This document shows, piece by piece, positions 1 through 9,154 of a stretch of 28,807 nt of DNA. Origin of the DNA: UBA1783 sp964449115 (GTDB lineage Bacteria; Bacillota_I; Bacilli_A; Erysipelotrichales; Erysipelotrichaceae); assembly GCA_964449115.1 (NCBI GenBank), contig CAYUXW010000022.1, positions 1 to 28,807 on the forward strand, given 5' to 3'. Made by a program: the position numbers and the translations under genes. Position 1 is the first letter of the stretch. The number at the start of each line of letters is the position of its first letter. The notes under the pieces were generated by a model, which saw nothing but the letters and a program-made list of their open reading frames with translations, did not search any database and had not been told where the DNA came from.

Positions 1-73
1 ATTCTTCCGCTAATGTTTAATCTATTTCAGGACAATTTCGAAAAATATTGACACATTTTAGAGTAAAGTTAAG

Positions 74-123
74 AAATAAAATAGTAAATTTCATTTTCTT
101 ATTTGAAACCTACTATTTTATTT
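74..123 (-). terminator. AT-rich hairpin downstream of the M3 peptidase gene
   Basis: Arms 74-86 and 111-123 are a perfect 13-bp inverted repeat. On the minus-strand transcript the stem extends six more pairs (87-92 with 105-110), two of them G-U, leaving a 12-nt loop. The G-U pairs exist only in the minus-strand RNA, which supports a role 3' of the peptidase gene. It is almost all A/T and the trailing U-run is interrupted, so it is a weak terminator or an mRNA 3' stabiliser. The rest of 1-145 shows no gene. Confidence 0.5.
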
Positions 124-145
124 TCATATATATCTTTAATACTAT

Positions 146-1843
146 TTAACTCTTTTCTTCATATTCTAGAATTATTTCTTTGACTTTAGAAATAGTTTCT
201 GACATTTTTTCTTTATCAAATGGATTATTTAAATTAGCACTCTTCAACAAATCAAAGTATCCCAAGCTGCCACCTTTTTGACATAAAGCTACATAGTCAT
301 TCCAAGCCTGCTGTCTGTTTTCTAAACTTCTGATATATAATTCAAAAGAACTCATTTGAGCCAAAGCATAATCTACATAATAGAACGGATATAAAAAGAT
401 ATGTTGTTTCTGCATCCAGAATCCGCCTTCTTCCAAAAACTTATTGCCATCATAGCTACGCCAAGGAAGATAGATTTTCTCAATTTCATGCCATACTTTT
501 CTTCTTTCCTTAGCATTCATCTTTGGATTTTCAAAAACTCGATGTTGGAACTCATCAACCGATACCATATATGGAATAACTGTCAAAGATTTTACTAAGT
601 GAGAATAAATGTATTTATTGACATTTTCCCCAAAGAATAAATCCATCCAATCATAAGTGAAATGCTCCATTGCCATCGAATGTATTTCATTAATCTCACT
701 TGATGACATCATATTTAACATCGTTTCTTGATATCTGCTTGATAGATAAATCTGGAAAGCATGTCCTGCTTCATGAGTTAAAACATCCACATCAGCGCTG
801 GTGCCATTGAAATTAGAGAAAATAAATGGAGCCTTTTGAGCTGGAAGGAAGGTACAATATCCACCCAGATGTTTGCCTGGTCTGGTTTCCAAATCAAACA
901 GTTCATAATCATTCATAAAATTGAAAAATTCACTGGTTTCACTGCTCATTTCATCATACATCTTTTGAGCCTTAGCGACCAACTCATCTTTATTACCGAT
1001 CGGAATAGCATTTCCTTCTGGAAAAACCAATCCTTCATCATAGAAGTGAAGAGTTTCAACTCCTAAACGTTGTCTTTGTTTTTCGTATAATTCAGTACAT
1101 AAAGGAACGATAAAGTCTCTAACGTTATTTCTAAATTTTTCTATATCTTTGGCAGTATAGTCATATCGGCCTCTTGCCAGATATGAATAATCGATATAGT
1201 CTTTAAAACCTAACTTTTTAGCCATCTTGACTCTTAGTTTAACCAGTTTATCGTAACTGTCATCCAATTTATCAGAAACCGATTCATAAAGATCAGCCCA
1301 AGCTATAAAGGCTTCTTTTCTTTCCTGACGATCTGTTGATTCCATATGTTTCAGTAAGCCATAGAAATTTTTCTTTTCACCTCTAAACTCAGTTTCACAC
1401 AAAGCTACATCCTTTGTATACTGTTGGGTTAATTTTGTTTCTTTAATAGAATCTAAAATTGTTAAAGGACTAATAAGCTTTAAAGATTTTTCAATTTTTT
1501 CAGTTAAAAACCTGCCATATTCCTCATCAAACTGTTTTCTAAAAGGGCTTTTTAATAAGGTTTTAGATAAAGACAGACTAGATAACTGAATGATGGCACT
1601 TTTTTCATTGATATATTTCATTTCTTCTTCATAGAAAGAATCAGTTTTATCCATTGTGTTTCTGATTGAAGCAATAGAAACAGTAGAAGCTAATTTTGAA
1701 GTTTCATTTTCAAACTCAACATATAGTTCTTTAAACTCTGAATAAGTTTTAATCTTTTTAAATCTTTTCAAATAATCTTTAAGTTGTTTTTTTATTTCCT
1801 TAAAATCAGGTCTAACATACTTTAAATCTCTAAATTTCTTCAT
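146..1843 (-). CDS. M3-family zinc oligoendopeptidase
   Basis: Probable cytoplasmic zinc metallopeptidase that cleaves short peptides, of the M3B oligoendopeptidase (PepF-like) family. The zinc motif HEAGH lies at residues 357-361 and the third ligand is the Glu in NEIHSM at about 386, exactly 25 residues after the second His as the family requires. There is no signal peptide. I start it at 1843 (565 aa) rather than at an ATG ten codons upstream, because AAAGGTGAT sits at ideal distance before this ATG while the upstream ATG has no ribosome site and nearly overlaps the promoter. It lies downstream of trxB behind that operon's terminator and has its own promoter. The length is nearer the ~550-570 aa M3 subgroup than classical 600-aa PepF, so I leave the symbol blank. 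Confidence 0.9.
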   Translation of the reverse strand: MKKFRDLKYVRPDFKEIKKQLKDYLKRFKKIKTYSEFKELYVEFENETSKLASTVSIASIRNTMDKTDSFYEEEMKYINEKSAIIQLSSLSLSKTLLKSPFRKQFDEEYGRFLTEKIEKSLKLISPLTILDSIKETKLTQQYTKDVALCETEFRGEKKNFYGLLKHMESTDRQERKEAFIAWADLYESVSDKLDDSYDKLVKLRVKMAKKLGFKDYIDYSYLARGRYDYTAKDIEKFRNNVRDFIVPLCTELYEKQRQRLGVETLHFYDEGLVFPEGNAIPIGNKDELVAKAQKMYDEMSSETSEFFNFMNDYELFDLETRPGKHLGGYCTFLPAQKAPFIFSNFNGTSADVDVLTHEAGHAFQIYLSSRYQETMLNMMSSSEINEIHSMAMEHFTYDWMDLFFGENVNKYIYSHLVKSLTVIPYMVSVDEFQHRVFENPKMNAKERRKVWHEIEKIYLPWRSYDGNKFLEEGGFWMQKQHIFLYPFYYVDYALAQMSSFELYIRSLENRQQAWNDYVALCQKGGSLGYFDLLKSANLNNPFDKEKMSETISKVKEIILEYEEKS

Positions 1844-1878
1844 TGATATCACCTTTCCCTTTTTAAGACGCAATGTAC

Positions 1879-1884
1879 ATTATA
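1879..1884 (-). promoter_or_regulatory. Promoter -10 of the M3 peptidase gene
   Basis: A perfect TATAAT on the minus strand lies 35 bases before the chosen start codon. The -35 region would fall at about 1901-1907, inside the T-run and stem of the preceding terminator, and matches only weakly (TTGTTT). A promoter nested against the upstream terminator explains separate expression of this gene. Confidence 0.5.
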
Positions 1885-1891
1885 CACCTTT

Positions 1892-1927
1892 ACCAACAAA
1901 AAACAAACCTGGATTTTGTCCAGGTTT
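1892..1927 (-). terminator. Rho-independent terminator of the uvrA-hprK-lgt-trxB operon
   Basis: A perfect 9-bp stem (AAACCTGGA at 1905-1913 pairing with TCCAGGTTT at 1919-1927) has a 5-nt loop and, on the minus strand, is followed by a T-rich run (TTTGTTTTTTG). It sits 16 bases after the trxB stop codon. Confidence 0.88.
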
Positions 1928-1942
1928 ACTTTTGAGGTTTTT

Positions 1943-2866
1943 TTAGAAATTATTCTTAATATATTTTATAGCGCTGTTAGCTGCGATCGCTCCATCACTG
2001 GTAGCTGTTACTACCTGTCTTAAATCTTTATTAATGACATCTCCTGCTCCAAAGATTCCTTCAATCGCTGTTGACATATCTGCTTTAGCGATGATATATC
2101 CTCTTTCATTCAAGATAGCTTTATCTAAAAATGAAGTAGCAGGATCAGCACCAATATAAGGGAAAATACCCGAACACATCAGTGGTGTAATTTCACCTGT
2201 ATCAACATGTTTAATATTTAAACCGATAATATTATTATCTTCAATAATTAAACTATCAGGAAGATGTTTATAGATAACATTTATTTTTTCATTGTTTAGC
2301 ACTTCTTCAACTATTTTAGGTTCAGCCCTGAATTCATCTCTTCTGATAACGATATTAACCTTTTCAACTAATGAAGTGATAAATAAGGCTTCTTCTAAAG
2401 CGCTGTTTCCTCCACCGATAATAGTGACTACCTTATTTCTATAGAAAGCACCATCACATACCGCGCAGTAAGAAATACCTCTGCCAGTAAATCTTTCCGC
2501 CATTTCTACATCCAATGGTCTTTCTTTAGTGCCAGTAGCGACAATAACTGCTTTAGCAGTAAACTCTTTGCCATTATCTAAAGTAACTTTTTTAAGTTTG
2601 CTCTCATTTTCAACTTTTGTAACTGCTCCAAAATCCATTTTAGCACCAAAAGCTAAACCATGATTCATAAAAGACATGGCCAGATCTACTCCTGAGCTGC
2701 TTTCAACTCCGGTATAGTTTTCAATTTTATAGGTTTTAACCAGTTTCCCGCCTGGACTTTCCATTTCCAGAACTAAAACTTTCATATTTGCACGTGAAGC
2801 ATAAATTGCTGCTGTTAAGCCGGCAGGCCCTGCTCCGATAATAATTACATCATATTGAGTGTCCAT
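1943..2866 (-). CDS. trxB: Thioredoxin reductase (NADPH)
   Basis: Flavoprotein that passes electrons from NADPH through FAD and a redox disulfide to thioredoxin in the cytoplasm. It has the FAD-binding GAGPAG at residues 11-16, the active-site CAVC at 134-137, the second dinucleotide-binding motif GGGNSA at 151-156, and a C-terminal FAD motif GIFGAGDV. Its 307 aa is the usual length for low-molecular-weight bacterial TrxB. It overlaps the end of the lgt/HAD gene by 22 bases, and its strong AAAGGAGGAG ribosome site lies inside that gene, so the two are probably translationally coupled. It is the last gene of the operon. Ferredoxin/flavodoxin reductase-like relatives lack the CxxC, which makes TrxB secure. 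Confidence 0.96.
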   Translation of the reverse strand: MDTQYDVIIIGAGPAGLTAAIYASRANMKVLVLEMESPGGKLVKTYKIENYTGVESSSGVDLAMSFMNHGLAFGAKMDFGAVTKVENESKLKKVTLDNGKEFTAKAVIVATGTKERPLDVEMAERFTGRGISYCAVCDGAFYRNKVVTIIGGGNSALEEALFITSLVEKVNIVIRRDEFRAEPKIVEEVLNNEKINVIYKHLPDSLIIEDNNIIGLNIKHVDTGEITPLMCSGIFPYIGADPATSFLDKAILNERGYIIAKADMSTAIEGIFGAGDVINKDLRQVVTATSDGAIAANSAIKYIKNNF

Positions 2867-4305
2867 GATTGCTCCTCCTTTAATATATCTATTATTTCGA
2901 TCATATCATCAATCAATGCATTTGGTTTTGCATCAATCAGGTTTTGAAGCATTAATTTATTAGAGGTAAATCCTATCGAATATACTCCAGCATTTTTAGC
3001 ACATTCAATATCTGTTACACTATCACCAACATAAATAGCATTAGTGAAATAGCCATTCAGTGCCTTTATCGCTTTAATTACGGTTTCTTTATCAGGCTTT
3101 GGTTTTGTGACCTGATCAAGTCCTATTACTACTTCAAAATAATCCTTTAATCCTGTGACCTCTAATCCTAAAAGACATGTATCAGTCATCTTGCTAGAGG
3201 CTATAGCTATATTATAGTCGTTCTCTTTAAGATAGTTCAGTAACTTTATCACATTAGGCATTGGGGTTACCAAATCCCTATGAACTTCTTTATTATGCTT
3301 TTTATATGTCTCAATCATTTCTTCAATTCTATTTTCATCAGCATCAGGACAATACTTTTCAAAAGTCTGTTTCAAGGTAGGTCCTAAAAATGAGGCATAA
3401 TCTTCATCGGTCAGTTTTAATTCTGGATTATAGATTTCAAAAGTATGCTTGAAGGAAGCAAAAATTGCTGGAGCAGTATCTAAAATTGTCCCATCCAGAT
3501 CAAAAATAATAACTGGCTTTTTACTGTAGATTTTCTTTCTAAATAATCCTAAAAGACCAGCTACACCAATAATCATAAATACTACAGAAACAAGCATTGC
3601 TGTTTTAAGATTTCCAATCATCAATGAGTCTGATCTCTGGGTTTCAATCCAGAATCTGATTACACCATACCAGCCTAGATAAGCAAACATTCCATCACCA
3701 CGATGAGTCTTTGAATATTTTCGATATAAGTGAATAAGAATAAATCCAATCAGACATAGCATTGACTCATAAAAGAACATCGGTTGACGATAATAACCAT
3801 CAATATACATCCCGCTTTTTAGAAAAGACAAAATGCCATTAAAATAGCTTTCATCGACAATGTTTCCATAGGCTTCCTGATTAAAGAAGTTTCCCCATCT
3901 ACCTATTGCCTGGGCAATAAGAACTTTAGGCATCACTATATCAACTAAATGCAGAAATTGAACTCCCTTACGTTTTGTATAAAACAGGATAAAAAGTAAT
4001 GCTCCAAATAAACCACCTTGAATCGCCAGACCTCCATCCCAGATTCTAATAATTGAAACCGGATCAGAAAGATAGCCACTCAAATCATAAAAGCCACAAT
4101 ACCAGAGTCTAGCTCCGATGATGCCAAAAAACATGACCCCAATAAATACATCATCTAAAAAATCGCTTGAATAGCCCGCTTTTGTAGCTTCTTTAACTGA
4201 AAGATAATAGGCTAAAAGAGCTCCAGTTAAAATACAGACAGCGTACCATCTGATTTCTAAAGCACCTATTCTAAATATTATTGACATTGTAGGAAAAAAT
4301 TCCAT
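2845..4305 (-). CDS. lgt: Fusion of prolipoprotein diacylglyceryl transferase (Lgt) with a PpaX-like HAD phosphatase
   Basis: Residues 1-258 are Lgt, the polytopic membrane enzyme that moves diacylglycerol from phosphatidylglycerol to the lipobox cysteine of prelipoproteins. The signature GRWGNFFNQEAYG is at 135-147 and the C-terminal RFWIE/R(S)D region at 217-226. Residues 262-486 are a soluble HAD hydrolase with motif I DLDGT (269-273), a motif II serine in IASSK, a motif III lysine in KPKPDKE and motif IV GDSVTD. Bacillus has separate genes hprK-lgt-yvoD-ppaX, where PpaX removes the pyrophosphate made when HprK/P dephosphorylates P-Ser-HPr; position and similarity suggest this half does the same. 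One uninterrupted frame with no internal start or ribosome site supports a true fusion, and Lgt's cytoplasmic C-terminus would place the phosphatase in the cytoplasm. The position usually occupied by His (E. coli H103) is Gln96. Confidence 0.92.
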   Translation of the reverse strand: MEFFPTMSIIFRIGALEIRWYAVCILTGALLAYYLSVKEATKAGYSSDFLDDVFIGVMFFGIIGARLWYCGFYDLSGYLSDPVSIIRIWDGGLAIQGGLFGALLFILFYTKRKGVQFLHLVDIVMPKVLIAQAIGRWGNFFNQEAYGNIVDESYFNGILSFLKSGMYIDGYYRQPMFFYESMLCLIGFILIHLYRKYSKTHRGDGMFAYLGWYGVIRFWIETQRSDSLMIGNLKTAMLVSVVFMIIGVAGLLGLFRKKIYSKKPVIIFDLDGTILDTAPAIFASFKHTFEIYNPELKLTDEDYASFLGPTLKQTFEKYCPDADENRIEEMIETYKKHNKEVHRDLVTPMPNVIKLLNYLKENDYNIAIASSKMTDTCLLGLEVTGLKDYFEVVIGLDQVTKPKPDKETVIKAIKALNGYFTNAIYVGDSVTDIECAKNAGVYSIGFTSNKLMLQNLIDAKPNALIDDMIEIIDILKEEQSWTLNMM

Positions 4306-4307
4306 AA

Positions 4308-5237
4308 TCAGTCCTCCTTATTTTTGTTGATCAGCTCAACAACTCTTTCATCCAGTATTTTAGAAAAATCATAACCTTTAGATTTTAAGATAAAGTCATT
4401 GACTGCTGCTTCAATGATTACGGCAATCGAACGTCCTTCTGATACTGGAATGGTTATTTTAGGAATATTTACCCCAAAAACGGTAAATACTTCATCTTTC
4501 AAGTTCAAACGGTCATACTCTTTATCTTTATCCCATTTATCCAAATGAATGACAAAATCTATTCTTGATTTCTCGGTTGTGGAAGCTGCTCCAAACATCA
4601 TAGCGATATTAATAACACCAACTCCTCTTAACTCTAAAAGGTTCTTTAAAATAAATGGAGCTTCGCCGGTAATATGGTTATGAATTCTATAAACATCGAC
4701 ACGATCATCAGCTACCAGAACATGGCCCTTTTTAACTAATTCCAGAGCAATTTCACTTTTACCGATGCCACTTTGTCCAGTGATTAATACTCCTCGACCA
4801 TAAACCTGTAAAAGTACTCCATGTACTGAATCTATCTGAGTAAAGAACTCTTCCAAGAAGGCAACAATTTCCATTATCAGCGAGGAAGTTGGCGCAAAAG
4901 AAGTGAATATCGGGAAATTTTTACTCGCTGCAATTTCCATCAATATTTCAGGGCAAGGCAAGTCCCTGGAAATCAGGATCATCGGTGTTTCTTCACTGGT
5001 CAAATGCTCAAAAACAAACCTTTGACTTTCTTCATTCATATGCTCAATATATGACATTTCGGTTTCTCCAAGCATAATGATTCTGCAATGCTCACGCTCT
5101 GGAAAGAAACCAGCCAGCTCCAGACCTGGTCTGTTGACATTTGCCCCATAAATTCTTCTATCAAGCGAAGAATCATCGCCATTAATCTGTCGATATCCGA
5201 AAAAATTCCACAAATCTCTAACTGTTACTTTTCTCAT
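4308..5237 (-). CDS. hprK: HPr kinase/phosphorylase
   Basis: Bifunctional enzyme that phosphorylates HPr of the sugar phosphotransferase system on serine 46, and reverses this with phosphate to release pyrophosphate; it is the sensor for carbon catabolite repression in Bacillota. The Walker A loop GQSGIGKS is at 154-161, the catalytic aspartate is in VADD (176-178), a conserved His is at 139, and the HprK signature LELRGVGVIN is at 201-210. The 309 aa length is normal. Its start overlaps the uvrA stop by 4 bases (ATGA), and lgt/HAD begins 2 bases after its own stop, so it is cotranscribed with both. Confidence 0.97.
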   Translation of the reverse strand: MRKVTVRDLWNFFGYRQINGDDSSLDRRIYGANVNRPGLELAGFFPEREHCRIIMLGETEMSYIEHMNEESQRFVFEHLTSEETPMILISRDLPCPEILMEIAASKNFPIFTSFAPTSSLIMEIVAFLEEFFTQIDSVHGVLLQVYGRGVLITGQSGIGKSEIALELVKKGHVLVADDRVDVYRIHNHITGEAPFILKNLLELRGVGVINIAMMFGAASTTEKSRIDFVIHLDKWDKDKEYDRLNLKDEVFTVFGVNIPKITIPVSEGRSIAVIIEAAVNDFILKSKGYDFSKILDERVVELINKNKED

Positions 5238-8059
5238 CTTTTATCCTCCAAAATTCTTTTTAAATACTGCCCGGTATAACTTTCCTCTACTTTAGAAACT
5301 TCTTTGACTGTTCCAGTAGCCACCACATTTCCTCCGTGGTCTCCCCCATCAGGACCCAAATCAATGATATAATCAGCATTCTTTATTACATCTAAATTAT
5401 GCTCAATTACTAAAACTGTATCTCCATTATCAACGATTCTTTGAAGAACCTTCAACAATTTATCCACATCATAACTATGCAATCCTGTCGTTGGCTCATC
5501 TAAGATAAACAGTGTTTTACCAGTTGCCCTTTTTTGCAGTTCACTAGCCAGCTTGACCCTTTGAGCTTCACCACCAGAAATAGTCGTAGCGGACTGGCCA
5601 AGTTTGATATATCCTAAACCAACATCATATAAAGCCTGCAATTTGTTCTTTATTTTATAGATAGCTGCAAAAAATTCTAAAGCTTCTTCAACCGTCATCT
5701 CTAAAACATCATAAATATTTTTGCCCTTGTAGTAGACCTGTAAGGTTTCTTCGTTATATCTTTTGCCATCACAGACATCACAGACGACATACACATCTGG
5801 CAAAAAGTTCATACTGATTCTTCTTACACCATCACCCCAGCAGGAATCACATCTTCCTCCAGGAACATTGAATGAAAATCTTGATTTAGTATATCCTCTA
5901 AGTTTTGCCTCTGGAGTAAGAGCGAAAAGATCTCTGATATCATCAAAGACACTGGTATAGGTCACTGGATTGCTTCTTGGTGTTCTACCAATAGGATTCT
6001 GGTCTATCTCAATAATCTTGTCAATATTTTCTAGACCAAGTACTTTTCCGACTTTTCCTGGCTTAACTCTGGCATTGCCTAAATAATGTCTGACACTTTT
6101 GCCGATTATTTCATTAACCAGAGTACTTTTTCCTGAACCTGAAACCCCCGTTACACAGACAAAGGTGCCTAAAGGAATCTTTACATCAATTTCTTTCAAA
6201 TTATTTTCCGCTGCCTTTTTAATCGTCAAAAAAGAGCCATTTCCTTCTCTGACTTTGTCAGGAATTGCAATTTTTCTTTTCTTGGCCAAATATTGACCAG
6301 TAATACTTTCCTTGCAGTTTACTATATCGACTGCTGGACCATTATAGACAATTTCACCACCATGAACACCGGCCAAAGGTCCAACATCAACAATCCAGTC
6401 GCATTCTCTCATGGTTTCTTCATCATGCTCAACCACAATTAAAGTGTTCCCTAAATCACGCATGTTTTTAAGTGTTTGAATCAGTTTGGCATTATCCTTT
6501 TGATGTAAACCGATTGATGGTTCATCTAAAACATATAACACACCTGTCAGTCTGGAACCAATCTGGGTAGCCAGACGAATTCTTTGAGCTTCACCACCTG
6601 ACAGGGTACCTGCCATTCTATCCAGAGTTAGATACTCTAAACCGACATCCTTTAAAAAACTAAGTCGATTACAAATCTCTTTTAAAACACTTTCAGCAAT
6701 CACATTTTCATTTTCTGTCAATTTTAAATTTTTAATAAACTCAAGCAGCTGCTTAATGCTCATCTCTGTCCACTGAATAATGTTTCTATTTCCGACTCTT
6801 ACTGACAAAGCTATTTGATTTAATCTTTTACCAAGACAGGTTGAACACTGCAGTTCCGCCATATAAGAACCATAGATATCTTTAGCCCAGGCACTTGAGG
6901 TTTCTACATATCTTCTTTCAATTAGACTGATTACACCTTCAATATAATCAGTAGATGCCTTAGTCACTCCGCCTCTTGAAGTGATAGAATAGCTGATAGG
7001 TTCTTTGGAACCATATAAAATAATATCCATTTCTTTTTTAGTAAAATCTTTCAGTGGTTTATCTTGGTCAATCTGATAATGATCCAATAAGACCTTGAAG
7101 TTTTTCCACTCTAAATTTTCAGTGTTAACAATTTTACGATAATACCTGATTCCTCCCTGATTGATACTTAATTCCTTATCTGGAATCAAAATATCAATAT
7201 CAACTTTCTGTTTGAAACCCAAACCATTACAATCAGGACAGGCGCCTAATGGTGAGTTAAACGAAAAAAGTCTTGGTTCCAGTTTAGGAACACTGAATCC
7301 ACAATACTTACAGGCATAGTGATTAGAAAACAGGAATTCTTTATCAGCACTTTTAACCAGGACCAAACCATCAGAAATAGTTAAAGCTGTTTCAATTGAA
7401 TCAAAGATTCTTGATCTGTTTTCTTCTCTTTTAACCATCCTATCGATTACAACATTGATGTCATGTTTAAAGTTTTTATCCAAAACGATTTCATCTTCCA
7501 GCATTTTAATTTCACCATCAACTTCTGCCCTGATGAAACCATCCTTTAAAAGTTTAGCCAGTAAATCCTTATGCGTTCCTTTCTTCTGTTTAACAACCGG
7601 AGCCATAATGGTAATTCTAGTTTCTTCCTTTAGAGCCATCAGCGAATCAAGCATCTCATTAATCGTTTGAGAAGCAATAGGCTCATTGTGAATTGGACAA
7701 TATGGAACACCTATGCGGGCAAACAGCAAACGCATGAAATCATAAATCTCAGTAATCGTGCCAACAGTACTTCTGGGATTGTTACTGGTAGATTTCTGAT
7801 CAATGGCTATGGCTGGTGATAAACCTTCAATTGATTCGACATTCGGCTTATCTACTCCACCTAAAAACTGTCTGGCATAGGTAGACAGTGATTCAATATA
7901 TCTTCTTTGCCCTTCGGCATAAATTGTATCAAAAGCTAAAGAAGTTTTTCCTGAACCTGATAACCCTGTCATGACAATAAACTTATCTCTGGGAATATCA
8001 AGAGTTACTCCTTTAAGATTGTTTTCTTTAGCTGAAACAATTGAAATCTTATTTTTCAT
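5234..8059 (-). CDS. uvrA: Excinuclease ABC subunit A
   Basis: DNA-damage recognition ATPase of nucleotide excision repair, acting as a dimer with UvrB. There are two ABC modules: Walker A GLSGSGKT at 32-39 and GVSGSGKS near residue 640, with signature motifs LSGGEAQRIRLA and ISGGEAQRVKLA. Zinc-finger cysteines appear as CKYC...CPDC in the first half and CDSC...CDVC in the second. The 941 aa length is standard. It is the first gene of the operon, with an AGAGGTT ribosome site and a promoter just upstream. uvrB, its usual partner, is not in the window. Confidence 0.97.
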   Translation of the reverse strand: MKNKISIVSAKENNLKGVTLDIPRDKFIVMTGLSGSGKTSLAFDTIYAEGQRRYIESLSTYARQFLGGVDKPNVESIEGLSPAIAIDQKSTSNNPRSTVGTITEIYDFMRLLFARIGVPYCPIHNEPIASQTINEMLDSLMALKEETRITIMAPVVKQKKGTHKDLLAKLLKDGFIRAEVDGEIKMLEDEIVLDKNFKHDINVVIDRMVKREENRSRIFDSIETALTISDGLVLVKSADKEFLFSNHYACKYCGFSVPKLEPRLFSFNSPLGACPDCNGLGFKQKVDIDILIPDKELSINQGGIRYYRKIVNTENLEWKNFKVLLDHYQIDQDKPLKDFTKKEMDIILYGSKEPISYSITSRGGVTKASTDYIEGVISLIERRYVETSSAWAKDIYGSYMAELQCSTCLGKRLNQIALSVRVGNRNIIQWTEMSIKQLLEFIKNLKLTENENVIAESVLKEICNRLSFLKDVGLEYLTLDRMAGTLSGGEAQRIRLATQIGSRLTGVLYVLDEPSIGLHQKDNAKLIQTLKNMRDLGNTLIVVEHDEETMRECDWIVDVGPLAGVHGGEIVYNGPAVDIVNCKESITGQYLAKKRKIAIPDKVREGNGSFLTIKKAAENNLKEIDVKIPLGTFVCVTGVSGSGKSTLVNEIIGKSVRHYLGNARVKPGKVGKVLGLENIDKIIEIDQNPIGRTPRSNPVTYTSVFDDIRDLFALTPEAKLRGYTKSRFSFNVPGGRCDSCWGDGVRRISMNFLPDVYVVCDVCDGKRYNEETLQVYYKGKNIYDVLEMTVEEALEFFAAIYKIKNKLQALYDVGLGYIKLGQSATTISGGEAQRVKLASELQKRATGKTLFILDEPTTGLHSYDVDKLLKVLQRIVDNGDTVLVIEHNLDVIKNADYIIDLGPDGGDHGGNVVATGTVKEVSKVEESYTGQYLKRILEDKR

Positions 8060-8083
8060 AACAACCTCTTTTTACACCTTTCT

Positions 8084-8092
8084 ATTTTATCA
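8084..8092 (-). promoter_or_regulatory. Extended -10 promoter of the uvrA operon
   Basis: On the minus strand the sequence is TGATAAAAT, an extended -10 element (TGn plus TAAAAT), 25 bases before the uvrA start. No good -35 is seen. It lies in the 99-base region divergent from the XpaC-like gene. Confidence 0.5.
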
Positions 8093-8131
8093 TAAATGGA
8101 AAATAATATATAATGTATACAGTAAAAATGT

Positions 8132-8137
8132 TATAAT
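8132..8137 (+). promoter_or_regulatory. Promoter -10 of the XpaC/AAA/TelA cluster
   Basis: TATAAT lies 22 bases before the first ATG of the cluster and just ahead of its GGGAGGT ribosome site. A second TATAAT at 8109-8114 occupies the -35 position, so no consensus -35 exists. It is back to back with the uvrA promoter. Confidence 0.45.
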
Positions 8138-8158
8138 ATTCTAAATGGGAGGTATACC

Positions 8159-9151
8159 ATGGCTAGAAATAGAAGACGTGATAGTGGTCCTGGAACACTA
8201 ATCTATCTCATTATATTTATAAGTTTGATATCAGGCCTTGCTGAGCTTGTCGTAGGAGGGGCTTTTGGTTTGCTTGGATTCTTTTTTGAATTCCTCTTTC
8301 CTTTATTAATTATATTAGGCTTTCTAGTGGCTCCTTTTATCTTTATCGCTATAGGTATCAAGTTAATTGTCGATGCCTTCAATAAAAGAAAAGGAACAAA
8401 AACAACAACAAATGTTACCAGTAAAGCTAATCCGACTATCTCACATAAGAGATTATTAAAGAAAATTGATAAATTCTTTGAAAAGAATCAACAGCTTAAT
8501 ATTGATGATGAAACATATCTGGTCATAACTGATAAAAATAATGTTTCCTTAGATACTATTGATATTTACATGCGTGAAGAATATATAGGCTCACTGAAGG
8601 ATTATTTCAATGCCTATCCTAATTCATTCAATTCTTTGTCAAATCTGATTGATAAATATCTCAATAGCAAAAATCTAAACGAAACACAGGTTGTGGAAGA
8701 AATCAAAAAAGAAGTGGCCAAGACCTTTGAAAAAGACTGTGCCTACTACATCAAAGAATTATCACAACTTAAAGATGGCATAGAAAACCAGCAGGTTACT
8801 AAAGGATTGGAAGAAACTATTCATCATTTACAGTCAATCAAAAAGATTGAAGATGAATTTACAGACAGCAAAAACAAAACAGTTAAACTGTATCAATATT
8901 ATTTGCCAATGCTGACAGATATAGTAAACAACTATAAACGCTTATCATTGAATGTCACCAATAATGCTGATTTTAAAAACAGTGAAGATCGCCTGCTTAA
9001 AACTACCGTTTTAATCAACGGTGCCTTAAATACTATTTCAGGCTCTTTAGTTGAAGATTACTATACTGAATTAAACGTTGATATGCGTACACTGGAATCT
9101 ATCTTGAAAAAAGATGGTCTGGTTGATGAATTACAGAATCAGGAGGGATAA
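8159..9151 (+). CDS. XpaC-like membrane protein, first gene of the TelA cluster
   Basis: A basic N-terminus (residues 1-10) is followed by two or three hydrophobic membrane segments (about 13-37 and 40-72), then a long soluble helical region. Residues from about 190 to 325, including KTVKLYQYYLP, resemble the XpaC family (named from 5-bromo-4-chloroindolyl phosphate hydrolysis; real function unknown). XpaC genes commonly accompany telA, as here, which strengthens the call. The stretch at 95-180 is unassigned. The start is supported by GGGAGGT six bases upstream. The next gene begins 3 bases after the stop. It probably anchors the cluster's products to the membrane with the C-terminal domain in the cytoplasm. 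Family call moderate; molecular role unknown. Confidence 0.75.
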   Translation: MARNRRRDSGPGTLIYLIIFISLISGLAELVVGGAFGLLGFFFEFLFPLLIILGFLVAPFIFIAIGIKLIVDAFNKRKGTKTTTNVTSKANPTISHKRLLKKIDKFFEKNQQLNIDDETYLVITDKNNVSLDTIDIYMREEYIGSLKDYFNAYPNSFNSLSNLIDKYLNSKNLNETQVVEEIKKEVAKTFEKDCAYYIKELSQLKDGIENQQVTKGLEETIHHLQSIKKIEDEFTDSKNKTVKLYQYYLPMLTDIVNNYKRLSLNVTNNADFKNSEDRLLKTTVLINGALNTISGSLVEDYYTELNVDMRTLESILKKDGLVDELQNQEG

Positions 9152-9154
9152 ACT

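Noticed and set aside
48..53. TTGACA near the left edge as a plus-strand -35 box
   Set aside because: No -10-like hexamer lies at 16-18 bases, and no plus-strand gene follows.
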